This document shows positions 36,726-47,675 of a stretch of 64,000 nucleotides of DNA, piece by piece. The stretch spans positions 1-64,000 of the forward strand of contig SMMW01000023.1 of assembly GCA_004794655.1 (NCBI GenBank), read 5' to 3'. The notes beneath the pieces were generated by a model that had not been told where the DNA came from, did no database searches, and saw only the letters and a program-made list of their open reading frames with translations. The stretch's first letter is position 1; each line of letters starts with the position of its first letter. Position numbers and translations under genes: made by a program. The stretch is from Marisa cornuarietis. Taxonomy: Eukaryota; Mollusca; Gastropoda; Architaenioglossa; Ampullariidae.

Positions 36726-38037
36726 TAAGGTGACCAGACGTTTAGACGGGACAGTCCCGCTTTGGACCTCGTGTCCCGCCTGCTCATAAAATGTCCGGGC
36801 AGGACGCCCAATGTCCCGCCTTCTGGCAAGTCCCTCAACGTCCCGCACGTCTTTAAAAATCTGAGTACCCTCGCCGGTGGTCGTCCGCTCGTTCCTCTTA
36901 AGGTGTCATCTTGTTTGGTTACGGTTGTCCGAGTTCCCCCACTTTCCAGTGGCATTAACTTTCCTCCCTACCCTAACCCCACGCCAGCTGACTACACACC
37001 AAACCTAGTGAGAATGGAATGGACAACAAATGAGTACATAATGGCCTTCACTTGCCAAATTTATTGTGTAAAGTGTAGCTGTTTGAAGTCGCTCACTTTC
37101 CTTTGAAAGCAGGTGCCCCCTTTGCCCTCTGACGACTCTATCAGACATGTCTGTTATTATTTTTTTAAAATCTTTTTACTTTCTCTGTGTTAGAATGCTA
37201 CAGACTGCCGATTTCTGCTCTGTTGTACTTGATATAATATATTTTTAGCAAATTAACCTAGGATGATGTTAAAAATATGAAAACAAGTGCATTTGACATT
37301 TTGGCAGACGATGCCGATCCAAAGGCATCCACAGGCCGTGTTTGAGCCCACCCCTGGTATAGAGTTGTAGACTAATGTAGTTTGTTTGGTGATGGAAAAA
37401 CGGGAAGAGAAAGTTTCACTGTGTCGTGAAGTAACTATGGGAAACAAGCTCCTTTCACATCTGACTTAGGGCTTAGAAGTTGCAGTGCCAGCGGCGGGCC
37501 CCATCCTCTCCATTCACAGAGTGGCCGTGCATCAGTAACATACCCCTCTCTTTACTGTCAACTCCAACTTGCTTGCAGGCCCCTTCAGTGGCACATTAAT
37601 TCAGAGACCTTAATGCACGAACTTTCTTCTAGAATCTAGACAGTTCATGCGCGATAAATCCTGGGTGTACAGCGGCCTTCTGACAAGTGGCCCGCTACCC
37701 CGACGGCCCCGCCTACCTTCAACATGGAAATTGTATACTGCAGACTTGAAACTTAACATCAGCAGGTGTAATGCTTGGGTGTTCCTTCTTCAGACCAGAA
37801 AAAGAAGAAGGAAAACAATATAAGGTAGGAATATTTATATTTAAATTTTAAAAAACCGTTTTTCTTTTTTAAAATGGAATACTGTAGTGGACAGATCTGC
37901 CGTTGAAAGCACCACTACTCGGCAAAGTCAAAGGAAAGGTTCCCCCCACCCACCTCCTTTTCGGCGTTCTTTGTCGGTGACGACACCATCATCTGCACGC
38001 GTCCCGCTTTCGCTTTACCGAAACGTCTGGTCACCTT
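36726..38037. mobile_element. Non-autonomous hAT element nested in the hAT transposon
   Basis: 1312 bp flanked by a perfect 8-bp duplication ATCTTTAT (36718-36725 and 38038-38045). The ends are AAGGTGACCAGACGTTT and its inverse AAACGTCTGGTCACCTT, with one extra t on the left. No transposase is seen. Confidence 0.88.
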
Positions 38038-38779
38038 ATCTTTATGAGTTTGTCAACTGAAAATATATTTTGTGTTAAATGAAAAAGTACTGAGAGGGGC
38101 TCTTTAAAATCAGACTTTTTTAAGGTCAAAGTCCGAAAGCCTCGTCAATCGCCTCTATGTCTTCGAAAATATAATCCTTTAAGTGGTCGCAGGTGTTCTT
38201 TATACAAATACCCGAAAATTACAAAAGGTGTGGATGGCTTGTCCGTTTTTATTTGGCTGGTGAGTCATAATCCTGTACAGGTACCCGGATAACATGTAGC
38301 TTTAGCTAGAAACATATTCCAGTCTGCGTCAGGGACCTGGTCAGAGTACTAGGACTGAGTGCATTTGTGCGGACGAAAGTCATGAGTGATGGGAGTTTCT
38401 GGAATGTGTGCCTGTTTGATGTTAAAGAAGAAAGAAAGAAAAGGTGTGACGGGAGAGGGAGAGAGCGGTCAAGGAGAGATAGGGGTAGAAAGCAATGGGC
38501 GAGAAGAGGTGAAACTGGACGCTAAATGGAGGGGAGGAGGATTGTGTTTCCGATGGAAGCGAGAAGTCACTGCCGGGACAGTGTACTTGTGGGAAGGGAA
38601 GAAGAGAAAGGGATTCGGAGAGAGGTGGACGCTTTTTAGGAGTAGAGAATCATTGCCTAGACTCGCCCTAGAGTTTAGACATTGAAACCGTGCGTTCAGC
38701 TAGTGTCTCGATAGTGGTGCACACGGAAACATTAATTAACGGTGTTTCAAGGTGATTTTCACCATTTCGCATCGACGCC
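38038..38779. other. 5' non-coding part of the hAT transposon
   Basis: No separate gene. A 99-codon frame at 38386-38685 has purine-rich, charged, low-complexity content and resembles nothing known. Confidence 0.5.
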
Positions 38780-41309
38780 ATGAGTGGAAGGCCCCGAGAT
38801 AGATTTCGCAAGTATGAATCAGGTTCATCAAAAGCGCAGAAGCCCAAGTTAAGAGAAGAATTTGTTAAAAGTCAAACAGGAGCGTTGGACAAGTACATGT
38901 GCTTTTCAAAGGAGGTCGTTAAACAGCAAGAAAATTTTGATTTAGTCCTGGATTCTAACTTGACATGTGAGGAAGGCAGTGGGAAAAATGACAATGATTG
39001 TTGTGATGATGGTGATAATGAATCTTTGAGTGATTTATCGTCAGCTGCGAACTCCCAGAACTTAGCAGTTAGTGAGGACAAAAGCGGCTATTCTGAAAAC
39101 ATTGATGCAGGAAATAGTTCATACCCACATATCGAGATCGTAAAAGATATCTACGATCCGGGTCATTGGGAATATGTAACCAATGACGTACGGGATTTGC
39201 TGGTGGAGAAAGGTCCCATCAGATTACCTGACGACTATGAATATCCTATAAATGAAGAGAAGAGACATTTTTCACGGAATTTTTATATTCGGAAGATGGC
39301 AAACAACGAATGTGTAGATAGGCGATGGCTGATTTATTCGCAGTTTAAAGATGCAGCATTCTGTTTTTGTTGCAAGCTGTATGGAAAATCTTCCGCGGGA
39401 AAATTGTCAAACGGAGGTTGTAATGATTGGAAACATCTCGGAGTAAAACTGCAAAAACACGAGCTTACTGCAGAGCATATTAACAACATGAAAACATGGT
39501 TTGAAGCTCTAAAGCGGATGTCCTGGAATGATGGCATAGACAGTATGATGTTGAAGCACATAAAGAAGGAAAAACTTCATTGGCGTGCAGTCCTGACAAG
39601 AATCCTGGCCGTCGTGCAGTATCTTGCTGAAAATAACTGTGCGTTTCGTGGGAAGACAGAAAAGCTCTATCAACCGAACAATGGTAAATTCTTAGGATTA
39701 ATTCAAGTACTTGCAAAATTTGATCCAACCATCCAAGAGCACGTTCGTCGTATTAAAGATGGGGAAACGCATGATCATTATCTAGGGCACCAAATCCAGA
39801 ATGAGTTCATAGAATTGATGGCATCTAAGGTGAAGAAGATAATTATCGATAAATTGAAACGTGCAAAGTATTTTTCAACGATCCTTGATTGCACACCTGA
39901 CGTCAGTCACAAAGAACAGCTGTCTCTGATTGTGCGCTTTGTCGATATCGATGACTGTGACATAAAAGTAGTGGAACATTTCATAGAATTTTTTATTGCT
40001 GAAGACACTACAGGCAAAGGATTGTCGGAATTGTTGCTAGCAGCACTCGAAAAACTTGGCTTAAATATCGATGACTGTCGAGGACAGGGATACGATAATG
40101 GAGCTAATATGAAAGGAAAACATCAAGGAGTGCAAGCCCATATACTTCGCGAGAATAGTCGGGCATTTTTCACACCCTGTGCCTGCCACAATCTCAATCT
40201 TGTGTTGGGAGATATGGCCAAGAGCAGCTCACAAGCAGTGACATTTTTTGGGGTTCTGCGAAGAATTTATGTGATATTTGCCGCTTCACCAGGAAGATGG
40301 AAGATTTTGGAAGATGCTGTCCCTTATAACACAGCAAAATCACTGTCGGAGCGAAATAAGGGAGGCCCTTTTCACTGTAGCGGACGAGTCCAGGGACCCT
40401 ATGGTAAAAACCGAAGCCGAATCTCTTGCAAATTTTGAGGTGGGAAATTTTGAGTTCATACTTGCCACGATCATATGGTATGACATTCTGTTTGCTGTTA
40501 ATACTGTGAGCAAATCGCTACAATCTGCCGACATGCAATTGGATGTAGCAATACAACAAATTAAAGGACTCGTGACATACTTAACAAAGTATCGGGACAC
40601 TGGTTTTCATTCTGCTATGATTACTGCAAAAGAAATTGCAAGCAAAATGGATGTGGAACAAGTATTTAAACAGAAAAGAAACCGACGAAAAAAGAGACAA
40701 TTTGACTACGAGAGTACGGATGAAAGAACGTCATCAGGTGAACATGCTTTTAGAACGGAATATTTCTTTTGCATAATGGAGCAAGCAATTATGGCTATGA
40801 ATACACGGTTTGAACAACTACAACAATATGAGACACTCTTCGGATTTCTGTACAACATAAACACCATGCGACAATTGAATGATGAAGACTTGTTAAAATG
40901 TTGCATGGACCTTGACTTAGCGTTGCGCTCGGAGAGTTCACGTGATTTAGACGGTGCAGATTTGTGTTCAGAACTCAAGATTTTTCGAGAAATTTTGCCC
41001 GAAGGTGTAAAGTCATCCATGCAGTGCCTTCAGTACATTTGGAACATTCGGGATTCATTTCCAAACACGGCAATAGCGTACAGAATCTTGCTAACAGTTC
41101 CAGTCACAGTCGCAAGCGCCGAAAGAAGCTTCTCCAACTTGAAGTTGGTCAAGAACTATTTGAGGTCAACCATGTCTCAAGACAGGCTTTGCGGCTTGGG
41201 GATTCTTTCAATAGAAAAAGACATTGCTTCCAATCTGGACTACGAAGACGTCATCAATGAATTTTCCACACGGAAGGCAAGAAAAGTGGATTTCATAATT
41301 CATAAATAA
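38780..41309 (+). pseudogene. hAT transposase, ZMYM1/TTF-type, frameshifted
   Basis: Two overlapping frames, 38780-40438 and 40278-41309, form one transposase of roughly 850 residues. After an acidic N-terminus comes a TTF-type zinc finger (about residues 176-235, CFCCKLYG and the later H..H pair), then a DUF4371-like catalytic core (about 358-480) with LDCTPD, RGQGYDNGANM and the PCACHNLNL histidine region. The second frame ends in the hATC dimerisation domain (TVASAERSFSNLK). Between about 40340 and 40380 the frame changes and roughly 15 conserved residues seem to be missing, consistent with a deletion of about 40 bp. The product would lack hATC and be inactive. It is the only transposase seen in this hAT element. 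Confidence 0.92.
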
Positions 41310-41970
41310 ACATTAATGTAAAACTTTTAGCTTGAAAACTCTGAGACTGACGTTGATATGCAGAAGGCTGCTATGTCCATATACAGCCTAGTCGTCATCT
41401 CTTTATTGCATGTCTCGTATTGACTCATTGCTAGCTGTGTTAAACAAGTTGTGACAAAAAAATTGACGTTCAGAAAACACTTCTAAGTTCTAATTAAGCA
41501 AATTATTGAACCCATGTCTTCACGCTACACCCGACAATAATAAGAAGCAGTTTTAAGTTATCGTCACCATATTATTTCGATTTAAGAAAAAACCGCTACT
41601 GTCACAAACGGTGGGAAAGGTTACGATCAATTAAAACACTAAATTCGTTCGTTATTTTGCGAAATTGATCCAGCCTATCTAACTGTATATAAATCAGTGC
41701 TTCCGGCATCATATTGATATTGATACACGTACTCCATTACCCCGGCCCCGCGCTGATGGTCGGCCCCAGGCCCCGCGTATTCCTAACGCCGCCTCTGCAG
41801 GTCTCTGTATTTTGTTGCGTGAAAGAGCACGTGAGGAACTCCGTGTGGTCAGTGTGTACTGTATGTGACCTGTCTGCACGTTGCGTGTTCCTGACAAGTA
41901 GTAATCAAATGATTTAGAAGAGCGAGAAACCCTGTATTGTAGTAATACATCAGATATAAGGGCGAAAAAC

Positions 41971-42870
41971 TGTCAAGAACGCAGGGAAAGTGTGGACAGG
42001 TCACACACAACACACACTGACCTCACAGCCTTCTTCACGTGTCCTTTCACACAACAAAATACAAAGACCTGCACATGGGCTCGAACGTTTCTATTAATCG
42101 GGTGAACGTAAATCTATACTTTACTAAATAACAACAGAAAACTTCAGCACAAATATTCTACACTGAGTTTGCACCGAAACAAATATATCCAAGCAGTTTA
42201 TATTAAAGTCCTTCAAGTTCTCTCTTCTTCTGTTGTTGGGGGGGGGGGGGAAAGGGGTCGACACGGCAAACAGTTCCCCTCTTTCAGTCTTGCTCTCTGG
42301 CGTTGATCATACGGACAGCCTACATTCACCAAATAACTCCGACAGTCTAACGGCAGACAAATGATCAAGTCAATAAAAATTCCACAGTAGGTAAATCCAC
42401 ACAGTTCTACGATCTTCTCAAGAGATCACACAGCAGTTGAGAAAATTAGTAAATCGAGGAACCACACAGATAATATTTCTCCACACAGTTCTACGATCTT
42501 CTCAAGAGATCACACAGCAGTTGAGAAAATTAATAAATCGAGGAACCACACAGTTAATATTTCTCCACACAGTTACTCTTTCTCCATACAGTTAATATTT
42601 CTTTACACCGTTAATATGTATACACACAGTTACTATTTATCCACACAGTTGCTATTTCTTCACACAGTTAATATTAATCCACACAGTACTATTAATTCCA
42701 ACCTCTGTACCAAATTCCTCTTTCTCCTAGACTCTCACGTCTGCTTCTTCTTCCAATTTCTAAACAACGCCCCCTATCAACATTCAAACCAGGGGTGATA
42801 ATCGCTACTCGTACAAGGGCGACAACCTCGTTACTTCGACGTTCAGGGGTGGTAACACATGTTCATAACA
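41971..42870 (-). repeat. 3' LTR of the Ty3/gypsy element
   Basis: 900 bp, TGTCAAG to ATAACA as read on the plus strand. It contains a duplicated stretch of about 80 bp (42402-42481 and 42482-42560) and then about eight short repeats of the type ccacacagttactatttct (42560-42690). Confidence 0.95.
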
Positions 42871-42884
42871 TTCCTCCCCTCCTA
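42871..42884 (-). promoter_or_regulatory. Polypurine tract
   Basis: The minus strand reads AGGAGGGGAGGAA directly before the 3' LTR, the expected priming site for plus-strand DNA synthesis. Confidence 0.85.
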
Positions 42885-42933
42885 CAAAAAAAATGTTCAC
42901 ATTTTCGCCTAACTACAATAGAACTGTTACGTT

Positions 42934-44451
42934 CTACGAAAAGATTATCTGACAGCCGTATAAAGTATTTCTATCATCCATTTCAGCCCTTGATAAGGCA
43001 TCGGCTAATTTATTAGTGGTCCCCTTAATCGGCTGAATATCAAACTTAAACTCCTGGAGGGCTAAAGCCTACCGCATCACTCTGGCATTCTTATAAGGAT
43101 TAGATGTGAGGAACGATAGGGGCTTGTGATCAGTATGTAGGGTAAACTGTCTCCCATACAAATATCTAGACAGCTTCAGAACAGACCATACTATGGCCAA
43201 ACACTCTCTTTCTACTGTGCTGTATCTCTTCTCTCTATCCAGTAATTTTCTACTCACATATATGACGGGTAAGAAACTGTCATCATGGGGTTGGAGCAAC
43301 ACTGCCCCTAGCCCTACTGCACTAGCGTCAGTCTGCAGTAAGAACGGCAATGTAAAGTCTGGTAGCCTCAGAATGGGATAGCTTGAGAGGAGAACCTGGA
43401 TCTTTTCTAAAGCAGATTTACACTCTGAAGTCCATTGAATAGATCGGGGCCTTTCTCCTTTCACGAGATCCGATATCGGTGCAATAACTTCAGAGAAGTT
43501 AGCGATGTATCTTCGGTAGTAGCTAATGAGTCCAATGAGAGATCGAATCTGTTTCTTAGACCTAGGAGTCTGGATGTCAAGGATCTTTTGAATAAGGGAT
43601 CGATCAGGTTTCATTATCCCTCGTCCTAACTGATGGCCTAGGTATAATATTTGTTGATAGCCGGCGTTGATTTTCGAAGGCCTGGCTGTCAGTTGGAATT
43701 TGGCTAGAGTCCTCAATACTCCTTGGAGATGCATTAGATGACTTTCCCAATCATCACTTCCGGTGAGTAAATCATCAAAGAAATGACGAGTGGCGTGTTT
43801 TTCCAAGTGTAGTGAACGCATAGCCCGGGCGAACGTGGCGGGAGCTGTTACTAAACCGAAAGGCATTCTGGTCCACTGAAAGAGGCCTTTAGTGGTTTGA
43901 AAGGCGGTCTTAGGACGGTCTTCCTTCTTAACGGGAATTTGCCAATACCCTTTTGTTAGATCAATTTTTGTGAAAAATTTTGCAGTCGCCAAACTGACGT
44001 ATACGGCTTCCGGGTCGGGGATGGGTTCCGCATCAAACTGGGTGATTTGGTTCAGTGCTCGATAATCCACACAGAAACGCATCGTTCCGTCCCTTTTCTT
44101 TACTAGTAAAACAGGTGACGAGTATGGCGAGGTGGATGGTTCAATAACTCCTAGTTCTAACATAGAGTCCACTTCACTCTCGATTTGTTGTTGTAGAGCA
44201 AATGGGACTGGGTAGGGTTTTTGTTTTATTACCCTTTCTTCTATCAGTTTTATTTCATGTTCCACGTTCCCTTGGAACAAACCTGGTTTGGTGGTCAGTA
44301 CATTTTCATATTGGTTAAAGATTTCTTGTAGTTCCAGTCGTCGAGGAGATGGTAATTCGGGGTCTATTTGTATGTCCTTGACACTTTCGCCAGCTGTGGT
44401 ATCCAGTTCACGACGATAGGCGATCAAAGTGTGTTTAAAGTTTGTTTTTTT
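42934..44451 (-). pseudogene. Ty3/gypsy Pol: reverse transcriptase and RNase H, stop-interrupted, no integrase
   Basis: The frame opens at 44451, in the +1 frame relative to gag-protease, across an A9 run. RT motifs seen are FCVDYRALNQ, KIDLTKGYWQIPV, RMPFGLVTAPATF and the catalytic FFDDLL. The RNase H part has LLQTDASAVGLGAVL, VERECLAIVWS and HTDHKPL. A TAG at 43069-43071 interrupts the RNase H C-terminus. The same frame then continues through KGTTNKLADALSRA to a stop at 42934. Integrase motifs (zinc HHCC, DDE) do not follow. The element would need an enzyme from elsewhere to integrate. No separate start codon is needed if pol is made by frameshifting. Confidence 0.9.
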
Positions 44452-46924
44452 TTACAAGAGCAGATGGTGTTGCTGTTTTTCTTTTCTTGCGAACTCTCGT
44501 GATTTTCATCCTTTTGTTCTTGCCTACCAGTTCGAAGCTCAGCAGTAGGTATTGTAACTCCTTGAAAAGTGTTACATTGGAGTCCTCTACAAATGCCTGT
44601 TCTTTCTTGGTTGTCCCCAGCCCTGTTATGGGTTCTGTGAAACTCTTCTGATGGATTTCACGATCTTTTGACAAGATGCCAATGAGTATCTTCTTCTCTG
44701 CTATGTCTTCTACTAACTGGCGTTTCAATCCCAGATATTCCTTTTGAGTTTCTCTCCTATCACCAAGTCTTTGTTCGAATTCTCTCATTTGCTTTGTCAA
44801 ACGTTCCACGGCTCGGTTAGCCTCCACACTGTTTAATTTCTCGACTTCCAGAGATCCTTCCAGGTCTCTAACACGAAGCTTTAAGCTTTCTGAGTTAAAT
44901 TTTGTTTCCAGATGAGCTGTTCTTTCTGCCTCGGTGTTTCTTTCCAGAGAATTCAATCTTGTGATAGTATTATCAAGATCTTTCCTGAGTCTTTCCTCTC
45001 GTTCTTTGAAGGTTCTGATATCTGCTGAGGCTTTCAGTAGGTCTTCAGATTGATGCTTACGTCTCAACTCCAATTCATGAATCTTTTCTTTCAACTCATC
45101 AATGGTCGACTTCTGTTGTTGGCACAGTACAGCTAATCGATCTCTTTTCTTTTGGTTAACATCCATCTCGGCCTTGAGTTGAGCAATTTCTTTGTCCCTG
45201 ATCTCTAACTGCAGTCTACACTCACGACCTTCTGCATCTTCTGTTATGGTCTCTAGTGAGGAATCGCTTTGCTGTAATTCCATTCGGTTGTTCTTCTTTA
45301 TATTCCATTGAACTGGTGGTAGAGTTATGGGTTGAGGTCCCTGCATCTGGCGTTGGAATTGCGCGCGTGTGGTAACCGCTGCTGTTGGTTCTGACTCTTT
45401 CTCTTGTACATCAAATACCACCCGTTTTGTACCTCTCGTGTTTCCCATGATTAGATCGACAACTGGATCTTCGATGACACAACATTTCAGGTCTCCATTG
45501 AAGAAAGGTGTCTCTACTGGAACACGTGCTAGAGGGAAGGTTTCAACGTTTCCACCAAAGGTAATACAAGATTGTTTCCCGTTCAGTCGGTCTTGAGGTT
45601 GAACCAAGGAGGCTCGTATACCGGAGATGGTTGCACCTGAGTCGCGTAGCACCTTAACTTGCTGTCCCCTAATCCGTCCTGGATACAGATGTATCTTACC
45701 CAGCTCCTTCTCATCGGTGATTGAACACATAATAGCAACATTGGCTGGGGTTGGGTTGCTCTCATTTTTCCAATTTCCATTTGTGTTATCTTGGGGTCTA
45801 TAGCTTGGACAAACCTTCGCTATATGTCCAAGTCCTCCACAGTTGAAGCAACGTCGTGGTGGTTTCCAACGATCAGGATGACAAGGGCTGTTTCGATCAT
45901 ATATGGTCGTTGGTGCTTCCTTCGGAACTGTTCTTATTGGTGGGGAGTGGGGTGGAGTCCTCCATGATTCATTCCTTCTGTAGGGAGGAGTATTTCGTTG
46001 TCTTGAAGATCGAGGAGAAGTAAATTGGTGTCTGTCCTGCTTTGGGCGAGCTGGCGGTGAAGAAGGAGGAGTGGCTTGTCCCACATTTGCGAACATGATA
46101 GTTTCTGTTCGTCTTGCCGGAGATTTCTGGGGGTGTGCTTGGCGATAACGTTCAGCACTGTCAATCATTTCATTAGCGTTCTGAAAATCTCTTTCTCTCA
46201 GAAATACGGCTAAATCTCTAGATACACTTTGCAGTATTTGTTCTCTGACTAGCAGATCATGCAATCCTTCATAAGTTTTTTGGACTTTGGATAAGTCAAT
46301 CCACCTGTTGAACAATCCGATTAGTCGGGCTTGAAAAGAATGCATTGACTCTTGAGATTGGGGTTTCACCGATCTAAATTTTTCTCTGTATCCTTCGGCT
46401 GTGCACTGAAACTTGAGTAATAGTTCTCTTTTGAGCACATCATAATCCACGGGGCCCTGAACACATAGGTTATCATATAGCTGGAGGGCTTCTCCGTGAA
46501 AAGAAGTGGCGATTTGTAATGGCCAGATATCTCTGGTCCATTTAAGGGACTGCGCCTGAGCCTCAAATCGATTCAAAAATGCGTTGATATCATCTTCGTC
46601 CTCTTTGAAGGCGGGGAGTTTATGTGTGAGTCCTTTTGGGGTTTGGTTCCCATTACTCCTCGTCGCGCTGGAATCGGTCTCTCTCTCTAAACGTAGTTTC
46701 TCTAATTCGAACTGACGCTCGGCCTCTCTTTCTCTTGCGGCCCTTTCAGCTTCTTTTTCTAATCTATCTGCTTCTTTCTCTCTGGCTAATCTTTCTGTAT
46801 ATCTGTCCTGCCTTTCAATACACTGAAATACATACTTTGTAAGGGCTTCTTCTTTCAATCCCAACAGTTGTCCTTCTTTCATAAAGTCGGCTACCTCCCT
46901 AACGGATTCAGCCATGGTTAACAC
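44435..46924 (-). CDS. Ty3/gypsy Gag-protease with C-terminal coiled coil
   Basis: An 829-residue intact frame. Residues 30-85 are a charged helix. About 95-270 form the capsid-like Gag domain (KLPAFKEDEDDINAFLNRF). Residues 359-372 are a CX2CX4HX4C zinc knuckle (CFNCGGLGHIAKVC). An aspartic protease motif DSGA lies at about 428. From about residue 560 to 760 it becomes a long coiled coil rich in E, K, L and R (for example DELKEKIHELELRRK), then a basic tail ending KKNKL. Ty3 elements normally run from protease to RT through a shorter linker, so the coiled coil is unusual and may be captured host sequence. The start may be Met1 or Met4. I could not identify a host source. Confidence 0.88.
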   Translation of the reverse strand: MLTMAESVREVADFMKEGQLLGLKEEALTKYVFQCIERQDRYTERLAREKEADRLEKEAERAAREREAERQFELEKLRLERETDSSATRSNGNQTPKGLTHKLPAFKEDEDDINAFLNRFEAQAQSLKWTRDIWPLQIATSFHGEALQLYDNLCVQGPVDYDVLKRELLLKFQCTAEGYREKFRSVKPQSQESMHSFQARLIGLFNRWIDLSKVQKTYEGLHDLLVREQILQSVSRDLAVFLRERDFQNANEMIDSAERYRQAHPQKSPARRTETIMFANVGQATPPSSPPARPKQDRHQFTSPRSSRQRNTPPYRRNESWRTPPHSPPIRTVPKEAPTTIYDRNSPCHPDRWKPPRRCFNCGGLGHIAKVCPSYRPQDNTNGNWKNESNPTPANVAIMCSITDEKELGKIHLYPGRIRGQQVKVLRDSGATISGIRASLVQPQDRLNGKQSCITFGGNVETFPLARVPVETPFFNGDLKCCVIEDPVVDLIMGNTRGTKRVVFDVQEKESEPTAAVTTRAQFQRQMQGPQPITLPPVQWNIKKNNRMELQQSDSSLETITEDAEGRECRLQLEIRDKEIAQLKAEMDVNQKKRDRLAVLCQQQKSTIDELKEKIHELELRRKHQSEDLLKASADIRTFKEREERLRKDLDNTITRLNSLERNTEAERTAHLETKFNSESLKLRVRDLEGSLEVEKLNSVEANRAVERLTKQMREFEQRLGDRRETQKEYLGLKRQLVEDIAEKKILIGILSKDREIHQKSFTEPITGLGTTKKEQAFVEDSNVTLFKELQYLLLSFELVGKNKRMKITRVRKKRKTATPSALVKKNKL

Positions 46925-47657
46925 CTCTCCAACACAATTACTCTACTATGTTTACAAAAAGGGAGCACCCTACTATCAAAGCTTCTAATAAGGCAGAAAA
47001 TACAACCAGAATTGCAATAAGTCTAAGCTACTGGCATGTCAACATCAATCAGGCAAAAAAAATTATCTTCAAGGAATGCAACTGGGTTACAAAATAACAT
47101 CAATAGCAGTCTTAACTTGTTCAAAACTAGTCACTCAGATTTCTAGATCTATTAACAATCCTAAAGTACCGTACGAGTACATCAAAATAATCCAGGGGCG
47201 ACCACTTATTCAAACATCCAATGACTTCACATAAATTAATAAGTGAACACGCAAGGCCCAGAATTATTTTTTTATAAAAATAAAACAAGACAGATAACTA
47301 CAGGATAGAGAACATCCACTCTCACTTTCGGTTTCTGCATACACTTTCACACAAAATAGTGAGCTTGGAAAATAAAGACGAGAGGCAAAGTAGAAACAGA
47401 GGCTAATTCCTTACTACGGGTAGAACTTTACACACCCGTAGACCCGTGAAGCTGGAGACGGGGACACCGCACCACGCCCAACATGTAACACCCAAACACC
47501 GAGCAAATATAAACAAGTACAACCGCCCCGCAAAACCCCCAAAGATAAATAATTAACTGCCAACCTTCTACCACTAAGTCTCAGGGGAATCACAAACACT
47601 GAATCGAAGACCCACTTTCACCCGACTCTGTACCAAACGAAACAAACCCACGACAGG
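46925..47657 (-). other. Leader of the Ty3/gypsy element
   Basis: About 730 bp between the primer binding site and gag. No gene; expected to hold packaging signals. Confidence 0.7.
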
Positions 47658-47674
47658 TCACGTCGGGGTCACCA
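47658..47674 (-). promoter_or_regulatory. Primer binding site, tRNA-Trp type
   Basis: The plus strand reads TCACGTCGGGGTCACCA, ending one base from the 5' LTR. This equals the 3' end of animal tRNA-Trp with its CCA. The minus (sense) strand is therefore complementary to that tRNA. CsRn1-type Ty3/gypsy elements are known to use tRNA-Trp. Confidence 0.85.
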
Positions 47675-47675
47675 A

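Larger units (their letters stand above)
36634..41797 (+). mobile_element. hAT DNA transposon with ZMYM/TTF-type transposase
   Basis: 5164 bp flanked by a perfect 8-bp target duplication CAGGTCTC (36626-36633 and 41798-41805). The ends are inverted: CAGCGGCGGCGTT on the left and AACGCCGCCTCTG on the right. It carries a broken transposase gene (38780-41309) and, in its 5' non-coding part, a separate hAT MITE. The 8-bp duplication and the CAGNGGCGG-type ends fit the hAT superfamily. It is inserted in a solo LTR. Confidence 0.93.
35767..41896 (+). mobile_element. Solo LTR of a Ty3/gypsy relative, split by a hAT element
   Basis: The two parts are 35767-36633 and 41806-41896. It begins TGTCAGG and ends CCTGACA inside the 40-bp array. 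The last 90 bp (gtattttgttgcgtgaaag, acacgtgagg-like words, gacctgtctgcacg) matches the U5 end of the neighbouring element's LTR read on the opposite strand. About 950 bp remain without the hAT element. No internal coding sequence of its own is present, hence solo LTR. AGTAG occurs on both sides but not flush on the left, so the target duplication is uncertain. Confidence 0.65.

Noticed and set aside
38386..38685. 99-codon purine-rich frame in the hAT element
   Set aside because: Low-complexity lysine/glutamate/glycine composition with no recognisable domain, in the 5' non-coding part of the element.
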